This document shows positions 8,692-17,651 of a stretch of DNA of 64,000 bases, piece after piece. A program made the position numbers and the translations under genes. The notes beneath the pieces were generated by a model that was given only the letters and a program-made list of their open reading frames with translations, searched no databases and was not told the origin of the DNA. Each line of letters begins with the position of its first letter. Positions within the stretch are counted from its first letter, which is position 1. Source of the DNA: PALSA-555 sp035468285 (lineage in GTDB: Bacteria > Actinomycetota > Acidimicrobiia > IMCC26256 > PALSA-555); assembly GCA_035468285.1 (NCBI GenBank), contig DATISY010000114.1, positions 31,700-95,699 of the forward strand, given 5' to 3'.

Positions 8692-9606
8692 ATGCGCTGG
8701 ACCGCGATCGTGAACCCGGTCGCGGGGCGGGGCCGCACGAACCGGTGGCGGGTGGGCCTCGAGGCCGAGTTCGGGCGGCGGGGTGTGACGGTCGAGGTCC
8801 CGGACGGGGTGGGCGGGACCCGTCGCGCGGCGCGGGCGGGATTCGAGCGCGGGGACGGGGTGGTGGTGTGCGGTGGGGACGGCACGGTCGCGGCGGTGGC
8901 GGCGGTGGCCGCCGAGCACGGCGGGACGATGGCCGTGGTGCCGACCGGTGCGGGGAACGACTTCGCCCGTCACCTCGGCATCGGGTCCCGCGGGCCGCTC
9001 GACGCGGTGGCGCTGCTGGAGACGGGGCGGGTCGCGGCGTGCGACCTGGGGCGCGCCACGAGCCACGACGGGGTGACGGCATGGTTCACGACGGTCGCGA
9101 ACACCGGGTTCGACGCGGAGGCGAACCGGTGGGCGAACGGGGTGCGGTGGGCGACGGGGACGCCGCTGTACCTGTTGGCGGTGCTGCGCACGTTGGGGAC
9201 GTACTCGCCCCAGGGGCTGGCGGTGCGGGTCGATGGGGTGGAGTGGGCCGGCGCGGCGTGGCTCGCCGCGGTCGGCAACACCCGCTACTACGCCGGGGGG
9301 ATGATGATCACCCCGGGCGCGGAGGTCGACGACGGGCTGCTCGACGTGTGCGTGATCGGTCCGGTCCCCCGCGCCGAGTTCGTCGCCCGGTTCCCGCGGG
9401 TGTTCCGCGGCACCCATCCGCGGGTGGACGGGGTGGTGATGTTGCGGGGCGCGGTGGTCGAGCTCGAGGCGGCGGGCACGTCGGGGCGGCCGCTCGAGGT
9501 GTGGGCCGCTGGGGAGCGCGTCGGGGTGCTGCCCGCCCGGGTGGAGGTGGTGCCGGGCGCGGTGCGGGTGCTGGTGCCGGCCGGCGCGCCGGTTACTGGA
9601 CGGTGA
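8692..9606 (+). CDS. Diacylglycerol/lipid kinase family protein
   Basis: 304 residues of the DAGK-catalytic (NAD-kinase-like) fold; likely phosphorylates a membrane lipid such as diacylglycerol or a sphingosine-like base. Seen: NPVAGRGR near the N-terminus, VVCGGDGTVAAV (GGDGT nucleotide loop), VPTGAGNDFARHLGI, and ANTGFDAEAN. The C-terminal beta domain is complete. Its 3' end overlaps the convergent cupredoxin gene by 14 bp. It could equally be called YegS/BmrU-like; the substrate is not decidable. Confidence 0.88.
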   Translation: MRWTAIVNPVAGRGRTNRWRVGLEAEFGRRGVTVEVPDGVGGTRRAARAGFERGDGVVVCGGDGTVAAVAAVAAEHGGTMAVVPTGAGNDFARHLGIGSRGPLDAVALLETGRVAACDLGRATSHDGVTAWFTTVANTGFDAEANRWANGVRWATGTPLYLLAVLRTLGTYSPQGLAVRVDGVEWAGAAWLAAVGNTRYYAGGMMITPGAEVDDGLLDVCVIGPVPRAEFVARFPRVFRGTHPRVDGVVMLRGAVVELEAAGTSGRPLEVWAAGERVGVLPARVEVVPGAVRVLVPAGAPVTGR

Positions 9607-10297
9607 GCGTCGCGACCATCCCCGCGGCGCGGTGGCCGGGAAGGGTGCAGTAGAGGGTGTAGCTGCCCGGCTTGAGGAGGACCTTGTGGGTCACGTTCCC
9701 GTTGGCGGGGACGTTGAGGAGGAACGCGCGTGGGGTGGGGCCGGGCGGGTCGAAGGTCAGGGTGTGGTTGCCGTCCTTGCTCACGTAGTTGACCTGGACG
9801 ATCCCGGCCGTCGCGGTGAACTGGGCGGCTTGGAACTTGAGGGTGCCGAGGGCGTCGACCTCGACCGGCGGGCCGGCGGGTGGCCCTTTCGGCTCGGTGA
9901 GGCCACCGCCGCCGCTCTTCTTCTCGACGCTGGCGGGGGCGGCGACGAGCCCGGCGGCCATGATCACCACGAACAGGCCCGACACCAGCATCACCAACGA
10001 GGAGGTGCGCAGCCGGGGCGCGGCGGAGATCGCGGCGGCGCCGCCGAGGATGACGACGATGAGGGTGACGGCCATCACCAGCGCGCCGGTCTGTCCCGAG
10101 GCGAGGAAGACGCGCGAGACGTTGAGGACGAACACCGCGACCATGAACGCGGCGAGGACGGGCAGGAAGATCGGGAGGACGAGGCGGGTGCGGCGGGCTT
10201 CCCGGGCCGGGTGGGGTGCTGCGGGCAGCGCCGCGACCGGCTCGGCGGGGGTGTCGGTCGCGGCGTCGGGCTCGGGGGTCCCCTCTTCGTCGGCCAT
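9593..10297 (-). CDS. Membrane-anchored cupredoxin, last gene of the cta operon
   Basis: 234 residues. An Ala/Pro-rich head (1-35) is followed by three membrane segments (about 37-62, 70-92, 98-120). A cupredoxin domain then occupies about 145-234. Type 1 copper ligands are in place: His in KDGNHTL, then Cys, His and Met in YCTLPGHRAAGM. The domain should face the outside of the membrane. It lies 13 bp after ctaG in the oxidase operon, so a role in electron delivery or copper supply to the caa3 oxidase is inferred, not shown. Confidence 0.8.
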   Translation of the reverse strand: MADEEGTPEPDAATDTPAEPVAALPAAPHPAREARRTRLVLPIFLPVLAAFMVAVFVLNVSRVFLASGQTGALVMAVTLIVVILGGAAAISAAPRLRTSSLVMLVSGLFVVIMAAGLVAAPASVEKKSGGGGLTEPKGPPAGPPVEVDALGTLKFQAAQFTATAGIVQVNYVSKDGNHTLTFDPPGPTPRAFLLNVPANGNVTHKVLLKPGSYTLYCTLPGHRAAGMVATLTVQ

Positions 10298-10310
10298 GAC
10301 GGCTAGGTCC

Positions 10311-11162
10311 TCACAGTCCGGTCCGGGAGAGCGCTCCGGGGAGGGCTCGACGGGTTCTGGGTTGCTGGGACCGTTCCTCGTCGGCGGCCCAGCGGAAGAA
10401 GGTTACGGCGATGAGGCACCAGAGCAGGATCCCGGCGCCGATCTTCATGATGAGCCCGGCGACCTGCTGGTCCTGGAGGCTGGAGAGGCCCCAGATGCTG
10501 GCCCGGTGCCCGTAGTAGCGGTACAGGACGGTGGACCCGAAGGTGAGGAACGACGCGGGGACCGTCGGGACGATCGACTGCAAGAAGAGGTACGCCATGC
10601 GCGACGGGGGCGCGAGGCGCGGGATCTCGGGGAGGGGGCTGAGGACGGGCATCCACACCAGCAGTGAGCTCACGAAGATGAGGGCGTGGACGAGGAAGTG
10701 AAGGCCGGCGTTGTGGAGGCTGGCGTCGACGACCGCGGGCCAGTGGGTGAGGACCAGGACGATGTTGAAGACGACGAGCGCGGGGAGGAATCGCGCCGCG
10801 CGCCGGACGAGCTGGAACCGGCGGCTGGGGGGCCCGAGGAGCCAGCGCAGCAGCCACGCGGGGGTCCCGAGGAGCAGCAGCGGGGTCGCGACCATCGCGA
10901 GGACGAGGTGCTGGACCATGTGGATGCTGTAGGTGGACGCCTCGGCGAGGTCGTGGATGGGCCAGTCGGCCGCGACCCACAGCGCGAGGAGGCCGCAGCA
11001 CCAGCTGGTCAGCTGGAGACGGGTGACGGCCCGGTGACCGACGGGGGTGTACCGGGGTCCGAGACGGACGATGGCGATGGCGTATCCGGCGGCGAGCCCG
11101 GCGATGAGCAGCCAGACGTCGGGGTGGGGTGTCCACGGGGGGAGGTGCGCGCCGAGGACCAT
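10311..11162 (-). CDS. ctaG: Cytochrome c oxidase assembly protein, caa3 CtaG family
   Basis: 283 residues, about seven hydrophobic segments. The family is known from Bacillus, where CtaG is needed to form the CuB centre of caa3 oxidase. Typical features are the histidine-bearing helices WPIHDLAEASTYSIHMVQH, NAGLHFLVHALIFVSS and the YYGHRASIWGLSSLQDQQVAGLIMK motif near the C-terminus. It starts 4 bp after the ctaF stop. It is unrelated to the CtaG/Cox11 family of proteobacteria despite the shared name. Confidence 0.88.
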   Translation of the reverse strand: MVLGAHLPPWTPHPDVWLLIAGLAAGYAIAIVRLGPRYTPVGHRAVTRLQLTSWCCGLLALWVAADWPIHDLAEASTYSIHMVQHLVLAMVATPLLLLGTPAWLLRWLLGPPSRRFQLVRRAARFLPALVVFNIVLVLTHWPAVVDASLHNAGLHFLVHALIFVSSLLVWMPVLSPLPEIPRLAPPSRMAYLFLQSIVPTVPASFLTFGSTVLYRYYGHRASIWGLSSLQDQQVAGLIMKIGAGILLWCLIAVTFFRWAADEERSQQPRTRRALPGALSRTGL

Positions 11163-11166
11163 GCGG

Positions 11167-11535
11167 TCAGGAGAAGATCTGGAGGCTGGTGAGCACGACC
11201 AGGTAGAGCAGGATCGCGGAGCAGATGCCGAGGACGAAGAAGTTGGCGAAGATGGGCCGGTCGGTGCGCAGATGCATGTACCAGGACGCGACGATGCCGA
11301 ACTTCATGATCGCGAACGCCAGCAGCAGCGTGATGATGAGCGCGTCGGGGATGTCACCTTGGAGGTAGTAGAGGCTGACCTCGGCGGCGGTGATGGCGGA
11401 GAGGACGACCGCGATCACGACGTAGCGCAGCGGTGACGGGTGGGGGCGCAGCTCCCCGGGGAGCAGGCCCGGCGCGGGTTCGGTCGCGGGGGCTGGCTCG
11501 GGGGTGGTGTCGTCGCGCAGCGTGATGTCGCTCAT
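11167..11535 (-). CDS. ctaF: Cytochrome c oxidase subunit IV
   Basis: 122-residue small subunit with three predicted membrane helices after a Pro/Glu-rich N-terminal tail. The middle helix KFGIVASWYMHLRTDRP is the hallmark of the prokaryotic subunit IV family. It stabilises the oxidase complex and has no redox centre. It lies 12 bp downstream of ctaE. Confidence 0.85.
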   Translation of the reverse strand: MSDITLRDDTTPEPAPATEPAPGLLPGELRPHPSPLRYVVIAVVLSAITAAEVSLYYLQGDIPDALIITLLLAFAIMKFGIVASWYMHLRTDRPIFANFFVLGICSAILLYLVVLTSLQIFS

Positions 11536-11547
11536 CGGCTCGCCTCG

Positions 11548-12192
11548 CTACTTGGGGGCCGGGATCAAGTACACGACTGTGAAGATCACGATCCAGACGA
11601 CGTCGACGAAGTGCCAGTAGAGACCGGCGACTTCGACTTTCTCGGCGTCGCCTTGGCGGAGGCGGCCTTGGGTGGCGAGGCCCCACAGGGAGATGAGCCA
11701 GATGATCCCGATGGTGACGTGGGCGCCGTGGAAGCCGGTGAGGACGAAGAACGTCGAGCTGAACAGGTTGGTGTCGAGGGAGAGGCCTTTGCGGGCGAAC
11801 TCGGTGAACTCGAAGATCTGGCCGCCGATGAACACCGAGCCGAGCAGCGCGGTGGCGAGCAGCCAGATCCGCAGGCGTCGGAGGTCACCGCGTTGGATCG
11901 CGGCGAGGGCGAGGACCATCGTGAGGCTGCTCATGAGCAGCACGAACGACGACACCGAGGTGAACGGGATGCTGTAGACGTCTTTGGGGGTGGGGCCGGT
12001 CTGGTGGCGGCTGCGGTACAGGAGGTACGCGCTGATGAACGCCCCGAAGAACAGGCAGTCCGATGAGAGGAACAGCCAGATCGCCAGCTTCGTGTTCGAC
12101 GTCCCGGTGCCGGCCGGCGGGTGCCCGGCCGGCTCGGGCGGCCCGGGGGGGACCGGCGGGGACGGCGGCGGGGCCTGCTCGATGGTGGCCAT
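11548..12192 (-). CDS. ctaE: Cytochrome c oxidase subunit III
   Basis: 214 residues. A proline-rich N-terminal tail of about 30 residues precedes the family's helices: KLAIWLFLSSDCLFFGAFISAY, a helix around GGQIFEFTEFARKG, LTGFHGAHVTIGI, and the C-terminal LYWHFVDVVWIVIFTVVYL. The conserved Glu and HFVD motifs are present. The ATG at 12192 shares one base with the ctaD stop (TGATG), giving translational coupling. Longer upstream frames are ctaD shadow. Confidence 0.93.
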   Translation of the reverse strand: MATIEQAPPPSPPVPPGPPEPAGHPPAGTGTSNTKLAIWLFLSSDCLFFGAFISAYLLYRSRHQTGPTPKDVYSIPFTSVSSFVLLMSSLTMVLALAAIQRGDLRRLRIWLLATALLGSVFIGGQIFEFTEFARKGLSLDTNLFSSTFFVLTGFHGAHVTIGIIWLISLWGLATQGRLRQGDAEKVEVAGLYWHFVDVVWIVIFTVVYLIPAPK

Positions 12193-14135
12193 CAGTGGGT
12201 CTCCTCGTCGGCGGTCGCCGGCTCGACCGCCCAGGCGTACACCCCGAAGGCGAGGGTGAGCGCGCCGATCGGGAGCAGCACGAACGCGTACCACTTGGAG
12301 TGGAACACCGCCGCGTATCCGAGGATGGGGAGCGCGACCGCGACGAGGAGCGGGTAGAAGGACGGGGACGGCATGTGGATCGGGTGGGTGGGCGCGGCCG
12401 CGAGCCGGGTGACGGCCGCGTTGTGGACGTTGTCGGCGCCGCCGCTGGGGAGCGGGACGAGCATCCCGTCGTCGTCTTCGGTGTACTTGTAGTGCCAGTA
12501 GTCGTCGCGGGCCTGGATCTCGGGGATCTCGACGAAGTTGTACTCGGGGGGTGGTGACGGGATCGACCACTCGATGGTGCGGCCGTCCCACGGGTCAGGA
12601 CCGGCGATCGCGCCACGCCGGCGCGACACGATGGCGTTGACGATGAAGATCAGGACCGACACCGCGATGAGGAACCCGCCGATGGTGGCGATCATGTTCA
12701 AGGTGTCCCACCCGAACCCGGACGGGTACCGGTAGGTGCGGCGCGGCATGCCGTAGATCCCCAGGAGGTGCATGGGGAAGAACGTCAGGTTGAACCCGAC
12801 CAGCATGGTCCAGAAGTTGAGCTTGCCGAGCCGCTCGTTGAGCATCCGGCCGAACACTTTCGGGTACCAGTAGTAGAAGCCGGAGAAGAGCCCGAACACG
12901 AGGCCGCCGAACAGCACGTAGTGGAAGTGGGCGACGACGAAGTACGAGTCGTGCTGCTGGGTGTCGGCGGGGACGATGGCGAGGCTGACACCGGAGAGGC
13001 CGCCGATGGTGAACATGGCGATGAACCCGAGCGCGAAGTACATCGCGGTCGTGAGCCGCACCGCGCCCTTGTAGACGGTGGCGAGCCAGTTGAAGATCTT
13101 CACCCCGGTCGGGATGGCGATCAGCATCGTGGACAGGCTGAACGCGGAGATCGCGACGGGCCCGAGCCCGGTGGTGAACATGTGGTGCGCCCACACACCC
13201 CAGCCGAGGAACCCGATCGCGATGCCGGAGAACACGACGACGGGGTACCCGAACAGCGGCTTGCGCGAGAAGACGGGGAGGACTTCGGACACGACGCCCA
13301 TCCCGGGCAGGATCAGGATGTACACCTCGGGATGGCCGAACAGCCAGAACAGGTGCTGGTAGAGGAGCGGGTCGCCACCCTTGGTGGGCAAGAAGAACGC
13401 GGTGCCGAAGTTGCGGTCGAAGAACACCATGATGAGCGCCACGGTGATGATCGGGAGCGCGAACAGGGTGAGGAACGCGGTGACGAGCATCATCCAGACG
13501 AACACCGGTATGCGCATGAGGGTCATGCCGGGGGCCCGCATGTTCAGCGCGGTGACGATGATGTTGATCGCCCCGGTGGTGGACGCGATCCCGACGATGA
13601 TGAGCCCGATGGTCCAGAAGTCGGGGCCGCGCCCGGGTAACGCCCCGAGGCTGATCGGGGTGCTGGTCAGGGGCGTGTAGCCGAACCATCCGCCGTTCGG
13701 GGCGCCGCCGAGGAGGAAGCTCGAGTAGAGGAACATGCCGCCGAGCACGAACCCGAAGTAGCCGAACGCGTTGAGCCGCGGGAAGGCGACGTCTCGGGCG
13801 CCGATCATGAGCGGCACGAGGTAGTTCGCGAAGGCCACCGAGAGCGGCATGCCGAGCAGGAACACCATCGTGGTGCCGTGCATGGTGAAGAGCTGGTTGT
13901 ACTGGGAGGCGGTGAGGACGTTGCCGTTCGGCTGGGCGAGCTGGAGGCGGATGAGGAGGGCCTCGAGGCCACCGACGACGAAGAAGATCAGCGCGGTGCA
14001 GGCGTAGAGGATTCCGATCTTCTTGTGGTCGACGGTCGTGAACCATGACCAGAAGCCGGTCGTCTTCTTCGGGCGGCGCAGGAGGACAGGCGTGCGGACC
14101 GGGACCGGTGTGTGCGTCTCGGTGGCGGTGCTCAT
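12192..14135 (-). CDS. ctaD: Cytochrome c oxidase subunit I
   Basis: Catalytic subunit that reduces O2 to water and pumps protons. 647 residues, at least 12 helices. Haem and copper ligands are visible: FTMHGTTMVF (low-spin haem His), WLFGHPEVYILILPGMG (CuB His cross-linked to Tyr), WAHHMFTTG (two CuB His) and HFHYVLFGG (high- and low-spin haem His). The C-terminal 90 residues form a soluble tail (EYNFVEIPEIQARDDYWHYKY) and two final hydrophobic helices. It starts 26 bp after ctaC. Confidence 0.97.
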   Translation of the reverse strand: MSTATETHTPVPVRTPVLLRRPKKTTGFWSWFTTVDHKKIGILYACTALIFFVVGGLEALLIRLQLAQPNGNVLTASQYNQLFTMHGTTMVFLLGMPLSVAFANYLVPLMIGARDVAFPRLNAFGYFGFVLGGMFLYSSFLLGGAPNGGWFGYTPLTSTPISLGALPGRGPDFWTIGLIIVGIASTTGAINIIVTALNMRAPGMTLMRIPVFVWMMLVTAFLTLFALPIITVALIMVFFDRNFGTAFFLPTKGGDPLLYQHLFWLFGHPEVYILILPGMGVVSEVLPVFSRKPLFGYPVVVFSGIAIGFLGWGVWAHHMFTTGLGPVAISAFSLSTMLIAIPTGVKIFNWLATVYKGAVRLTTAMYFALGFIAMFTIGGLSGVSLAIVPADTQQHDSYFVVAHFHYVLFGGLVFGLFSGFYYWYPKVFGRMLNERLGKLNFWTMLVGFNLTFFPMHLLGIYGMPRRTYRYPSGFGWDTLNMIATIGGFLIAVSVLIFIVNAIVSRRRGAIAGPDPWDGRTIEWSIPSPPPEYNFVEIPEIQARDDYWHYKYTEDDDGMLVPLPSGGADNVHNAAVTRLAAAPTHPIHMPSPSFYPLLVAVALPILGYAAVFHSKWYAFVLLPIGALTLAFGVYAWAVEPATADEETH

Positions 14136-14160
14136 CGTGGCTCTCCCCGGGTCAGTGTGC

Positions 14161-15303
14161 TCACTTCAGGGACAGGAGGTAGTCGGCGAGGGTCCCGGCT
14201 TGCTGCTCGGTCATGACGGGCATCCCCTGGGGTGTGTTGGTCGTGAATGACGGCATGCCGACACAGGTCGCCCCCGGTGTGCCGGGCGGCCCCTTGCGGC
14301 AGTCTTTGGATTGCATCGGGATCAGCGACGGGGCGTTCAGGATCCACTTGATCAGCTGGGGCCGGGTGAGGGCGTAGTAGCCGCCGGCGAAGGTGGACCG
14401 GCTGGCCAGGTGGGTGAGGTTCGGGCCGTAGGTGCTGACGCTCGAGTTCTCGCTGATGTGACAGTTGGTGCACGCGAACGTCTTGGAGAACAGGGTCCCC
14501 GCGTCGCCGGCGTTGGCGAGTGTGACCGCGGGGCCTTGGCGTTGGGAGGCGAGCCAGGCGTCGTAGTCCGCGGGGCTCTGGACGATGACCCGGAACCGCA
14601 TGTTGGCGTGGGAGAGGCCGCAATACTGGGCGCACTGCCCCTGGAAGGTGCCGGTCGTGTCGCTGTGCAGCGTCAGGTGGTTGTCGCGGCCGGGGACGAC
14701 GTCGCGTTTGCCGGCGAGCTCGGGGACCCAGAAGGAGTGGATGACGTTGCATCCCGGCCCGTTGTTGAACCCGTAGGGCAGGGACAGGTCGCAGGCCTTG
14801 AGGGTGAGGTCGACGTTGCGGCCGGCGGGGATGTGGAGCTCGTCGGCGACCTGGACGGGCTTCTGGCCGTTGCTGGCGGGGTACTCGAACTGCCACCACC
14901 ACTGCTTGCCGATGACGGTGATGTTCACCGGGTTCGAGGGGGTGGCGTCGGTCTGGAAGATGAGGCTGACGGTGGGGATGGCGATGACGGCGAGGATCAC
15001 CGCGGGGACCATCGTCCAGGCGATCTCGATGGGGATGTTGCCCCGGATCTGCTTGGGGCGTTCGTTGCCGGGCCGGTGGCGGTACCGGACGGCGACGAAC
15101 ACCACGCCACCGATCACGATGAGGCCGATGACGATGGCGATCCCCCAGATGGGGAGGATCAGGTTGTCGATCTTCTTGGCGTTCGTGCCGTGGGGACTGA
15201 CGGAGTTCTGGCCGTTGTTCGGGGAGCAGGCCGCGAGCGCGAGCGTCGCGAGTCCGGCCAGGACCAGCCACCACCGCCCGCGGGGCGTGTTGTGGTTCGT
15301 CAT
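14161..15303 (-). CDS. ctaC: caa3-type cytochrome c oxidase subunit II with fused cytochrome c
   Basis: 380 residues from the ATG at 15303, chosen because it gives a lipoprotein signal (WWLVLAGLATLALAACS, lipobox Cys) and has AGGA upstream; a longer frame adds 26 unlikely residues. Two membrane helices follow (about 45-70 and 90-115), then the CuA domain: VIGKQWWWQFEY and the ligand set GQCAQYCGLSHANM. The usual Glu between the cysteines is Gln here; that residue ligates through its backbone, so function is expected. A C-terminal cytochrome c domain has CTNCH and Met candidates, marking a caa3 enzyme. Confidence 0.95.
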   Translation of the reverse strand: MTNHNTPRGRWWLVLAGLATLALAACSPNNGQNSVSPHGTNAKKIDNLILPIWGIAIVIGLIVIGGVVFVAVRYRHRPGNERPKQIRGNIPIEIAWTMVPAVILAVIAIPTVSLIFQTDATPSNPVNITVIGKQWWWQFEYPASNGQKPVQVADELHIPAGRNVDLTLKACDLSLPYGFNNGPGCNVIHSFWVPELAGKRDVVPGRDNHLTLHSDTTGTFQGQCAQYCGLSHANMRFRVIVQSPADYDAWLASQRQGPAVTLANAGDAGTLFSKTFACTNCHISENSSVSTYGPNLTHLASRSTFAGGYYALTRPQLIKWILNAPSLIPMQSKDCRKGPPGTPGATCVGMPSFTTNTPQGMPVMTEQQAGTLADYLLSLK

Positions 15304-15379
15304 GCGTTCCTGAGTGACGCGAGCCTGCGGTCCCTGGGTCCCCCCCGGGGCGCGGGCGCCATTCTGGCTCCCTGGGCGC

Positions 15380-15410
15380 AATCTATCCCCGGCTGATCTT
15401 CTGGCGGCAA
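15380..15410 (-). promoter_or_regulatory. Candidate promoter of the cta operon
   Basis: Minus strand: TTGCCG (15410 to 15405), a 19-bp spacer, then TAGATT (15385 to 15380). It lies about 77 bp before the chosen ctaC start, in the gap after the era gene. Confidence 0.35.
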
Positions 15411-15435
15411 CTCACGCCCCCCGGATTTCTTGGGG

Positions 15436-16332
15436 TCAGAGGCCGAGGCGGTCGAGGGCGTCGGGGCGGCGCTGCCAGTCCCGGTCGACGCGCACCCGGG
15501 TCTGGAGGTAGACGCGGGCGCCGAGGAGGGCCTCGAGCTCGTGACGGGCGGCGGTCACGGCGGTCTTGAGCGTGGCGCCACGGTGGCCGATGACGAGGCC
15601 CTTCTGGGAGTCGCGTTCGACGCCGATGGTGACGAGGAGCCGGACGACGTCGTCGGTGACCGGGTCGGGGCCGGGGTCGAGGGGCTCGACGGTGACGGCG
15701 ATGGAGTGGGGCAGCTCGTCGCGGGCGATGAGGAGGAGCTGCTCGCGGACGAGCTCGGCGGCGATGAAGGTCTCGGGCTGGTCGGTGATGGTCCCTTCGG
15801 GGTAGTAGCGAGGTCCGGGGGGGAGGCGGGCCTCGAGCTCGGTGGCGACGACGTCGACCTGTTCGCCGGTGCGGGCGGAGCAGGGGACGTACGCGTCGAA
15901 CTCGCCGAGGTGATCGATGTCGGCGAGGTGGGTGAGGATCCCGTCGGGGGTGGCGATGTCGGTCTTGTTGACGTCGAGGACGACGGGGGTGGGGTCGTCG
16001 TGGACGAGGTCGGCGACGTAGCGGTCGCCGGGGCCGATGGGGGTGCTGGCGTCCATGACGAGGGCGATGACGTCGACGTCGGTGAGGGCGGCGCGGGCGC
16101 GCTCGTTGGTGCGTTGCCCGAGGGTGGTGCGGGGCCGGTGCAGGCCGGGGGTGTCGAGGAGGACGAGCTGGCTGGTGGGGGTGTCGCGTACGCCCCGGAT
16201 CGTGGTGCGGGTGGTCTGGGGTCGTTCGGAGGTGATGGTGACCTTGGTGCCGACGAGCTGGTTGACGAGCGTCGACTTGCCGGCGTTGGGTCGTCCGACG
16301 ACGGACACGAACCCGGACCGGAACTCGGGCAC
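15436..16332 (-). CDS. era: GTPase Era
   Basis: 298-residue ribosome-assembly GTPase that binds 16S rRNA. G1 is GRPNAGKST, G3 is DTPGLH and G4 is NKTD. The C-terminal KH domain reads SQKGLVIGHRGATLKTAVTAARHELEALLG. The GTG start at 16332 gives MPEFRSGFVSVVGRPN, matching other actinobacterial Era proteins; a TTG at 16338 overlapping the upstream stop is an alternative. It follows the phoH-ybeY-CBS genes in the usual order. Confidence 0.95.
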   Translation of the reverse strand: MPEFRSGFVSVVGRPNAGKSTLVNQLVGTKVTITSERPQTTRTTIRGVRDTPTSQLVLLDTPGLHRPRTTLGQRTNERARAALTDVDVIALVMDASTPIGPGDRYVADLVHDDPTPVVLDVNKTDIATPDGILTHLADIDHLGEFDAYVPCSARTGEQVDVVATELEARLPPGPRYYPEGTITDQPETFIAAELVREQLLLIARDELPHSIAVTVEPLDPGPDPVTDDVVRLLVTIGVERDSQKGLVIGHRGATLKTAVTAARHELEALLGARVYLQTRVRVDRDWQRRPDALDRLGL

Positions 16333-16334
16333 GG

Positions 16335-17651
16335 TCAACCGGGGGGTGCGGTGTCGGCGCCCTGGGCGCGGTGGTGGCGCGTGTCGGTGCCCGCGTCCGC
16401 GGGTGGGGCCTTGCTGATGCGGACCGAGACGATGCGGCGCCCCTGGACGCGTTCGGTGCGGAACTGGAGGTCCTGGAAGCGGACCACTTCGCCTTCGTCG
16501 GGGACATGGCCGAGGAGGTTGAAGACGAGGCCGCCGACGGTGTCCCACTCGGTGTCGGGGAGCTCGACGCCGAGGGCGAGGCTGACTTCGTCGATGGCGG
16601 TGCGGCCGGGGACGCGGAGTGACCCGTCGGGGAGGCGTTCGATGCCGGGGGTCTCGACGTCGTATTCGTCGACGATCTCGCCGACGATCTCCTCGAGGAG
16701 GTCTTCGAGGGTGACGAGGCCGGCGGTGCCGCCGTGCTCGTCGATGACGATCGCCATGTGGAACTGTTTGCTCTGCATCTCGCGGAGCAGCTCCGCGACG
16801 CGTTTCTGCTCGGGGACGAACACCGCGGGGCGCAGCACGACCCGGACCGGTTCGTCGCCGCCCCCGGCGCGGGCGCGTTGCATGGCGTCCTTGAGGTAGA
16901 CGAGCCCGACGATGTTGTCGGTGGTCTCCTCGTAGGCGGGGATGCGGGAGTAGCCGGCGTCGATGGCGGCCTCGATCGCGGCCTCGATGGTGGCGTCAGC
17001 GTCGATGGCGACCATGTCAGGGCGGGGTGTCATGACTTCGCGGACGACGGTGTCGCCGAACTCGAAGATGGAGTGGATGAGGCGGCGTTCTTCGCGTTCG
17101 ATGACTTCTTCGTCGGCGGCGACGTCGGCCATGGTGCGGAGATCGTCTTCGGTGACGAATGGGCCTTCTTTGATGCCGTGGCCGGGGAGGATGAAGTTGG
17201 CGAGCTGGATGAGGCCCCGCGACAGGATGCGCAGCGGTGGGAAGTTCGTGATCCCGAACAAGAAGCCCGAGACGAGCAGCGCAGCCCGGTCGGTGTGTTG
17301 GATGGCCCACGTCTTGGGGGCGGCTTCGCCGATGACGAAGAACAGGACGACCTGGAGGACGAGGCCGAGGGCGAGGCCGAGGCCGCCGAACTGTCGCTCC
17401 AGGATGACGCCGATGAGGCTGGCGCTGGTCAGCTGGGCGATCAGGACGAGGAGCAGCAGCGAGTTGATGGTCTGCTCGGGGTGTTCGAGCATGCGGGCGA
17501 GCTTCGCGGCGCCGCGTTGGCCTTCTTCTTCGAGGGTGAGGGCCCGGATGCGGTTCATGCGGCTGAACGCCATCTCGGACAGGGCGAGGACGATCGAGAA
17601 CAAGAAGAGGACGACGACGACGAGGGTGAGGAGCCAGTCGGTGGTCTTCAT
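16335..17651 (-). CDS. CNNM/CBS-domain transporter-associated protein (CorC/HlyC-like)
   Basis: 438 residues. An N-terminal DUF21/CNNM membrane domain (about 1-170, four hydrophobic segments, starting LLTLVVVVLFLFSIVLALSE) is followed by tandem CBS domains (REVMTPRPDMVAIDADAT; AIVIDEHGGTAGLVTLEDLLEEIVGEI). A C-terminal CorC/HlyC transporter-associated domain (about 350-410) follows. The family is linked to Mg/Co homeostasis, but substrate is uncertain. Its start overlaps the ybeY stop by 4 bp (ATGA). Confidence 0.9.
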   Translation of the reverse strand: MKTTDWLLTLVVVVLFLFSIVLALSEMAFSRMNRIRALTLEEEGQRGAAKLARMLEHPEQTINSLLLLVLIAQLTSASLIGVILERQFGGLGLALGLVLQVVLFFVIGEAAPKTWAIQHTDRAALLVSGFLFGITNFPPLRILSRGLIQLANFILPGHGIKEGPFVTEDDLRTMADVAADEEVIEREERRLIHSIFEFGDTVVREVMTPRPDMVAIDADATIEAAIEAAIDAGYSRIPAYEETTDNIVGLVYLKDAMQRARAGGGDEPVRVVLRPAVFVPEQKRVAELLREMQSKQFHMAIVIDEHGGTAGLVTLEDLLEEIVGEIVDEYDVETPGIERLPDGSLRVPGRTAIDEVSLALGVELPDTEWDTVGGLVFNLLGHVPDEGEVVRFQDLQFRTERVQGRRIVSVRISKAPPADAGTDTRHHRAQGADTAPPG

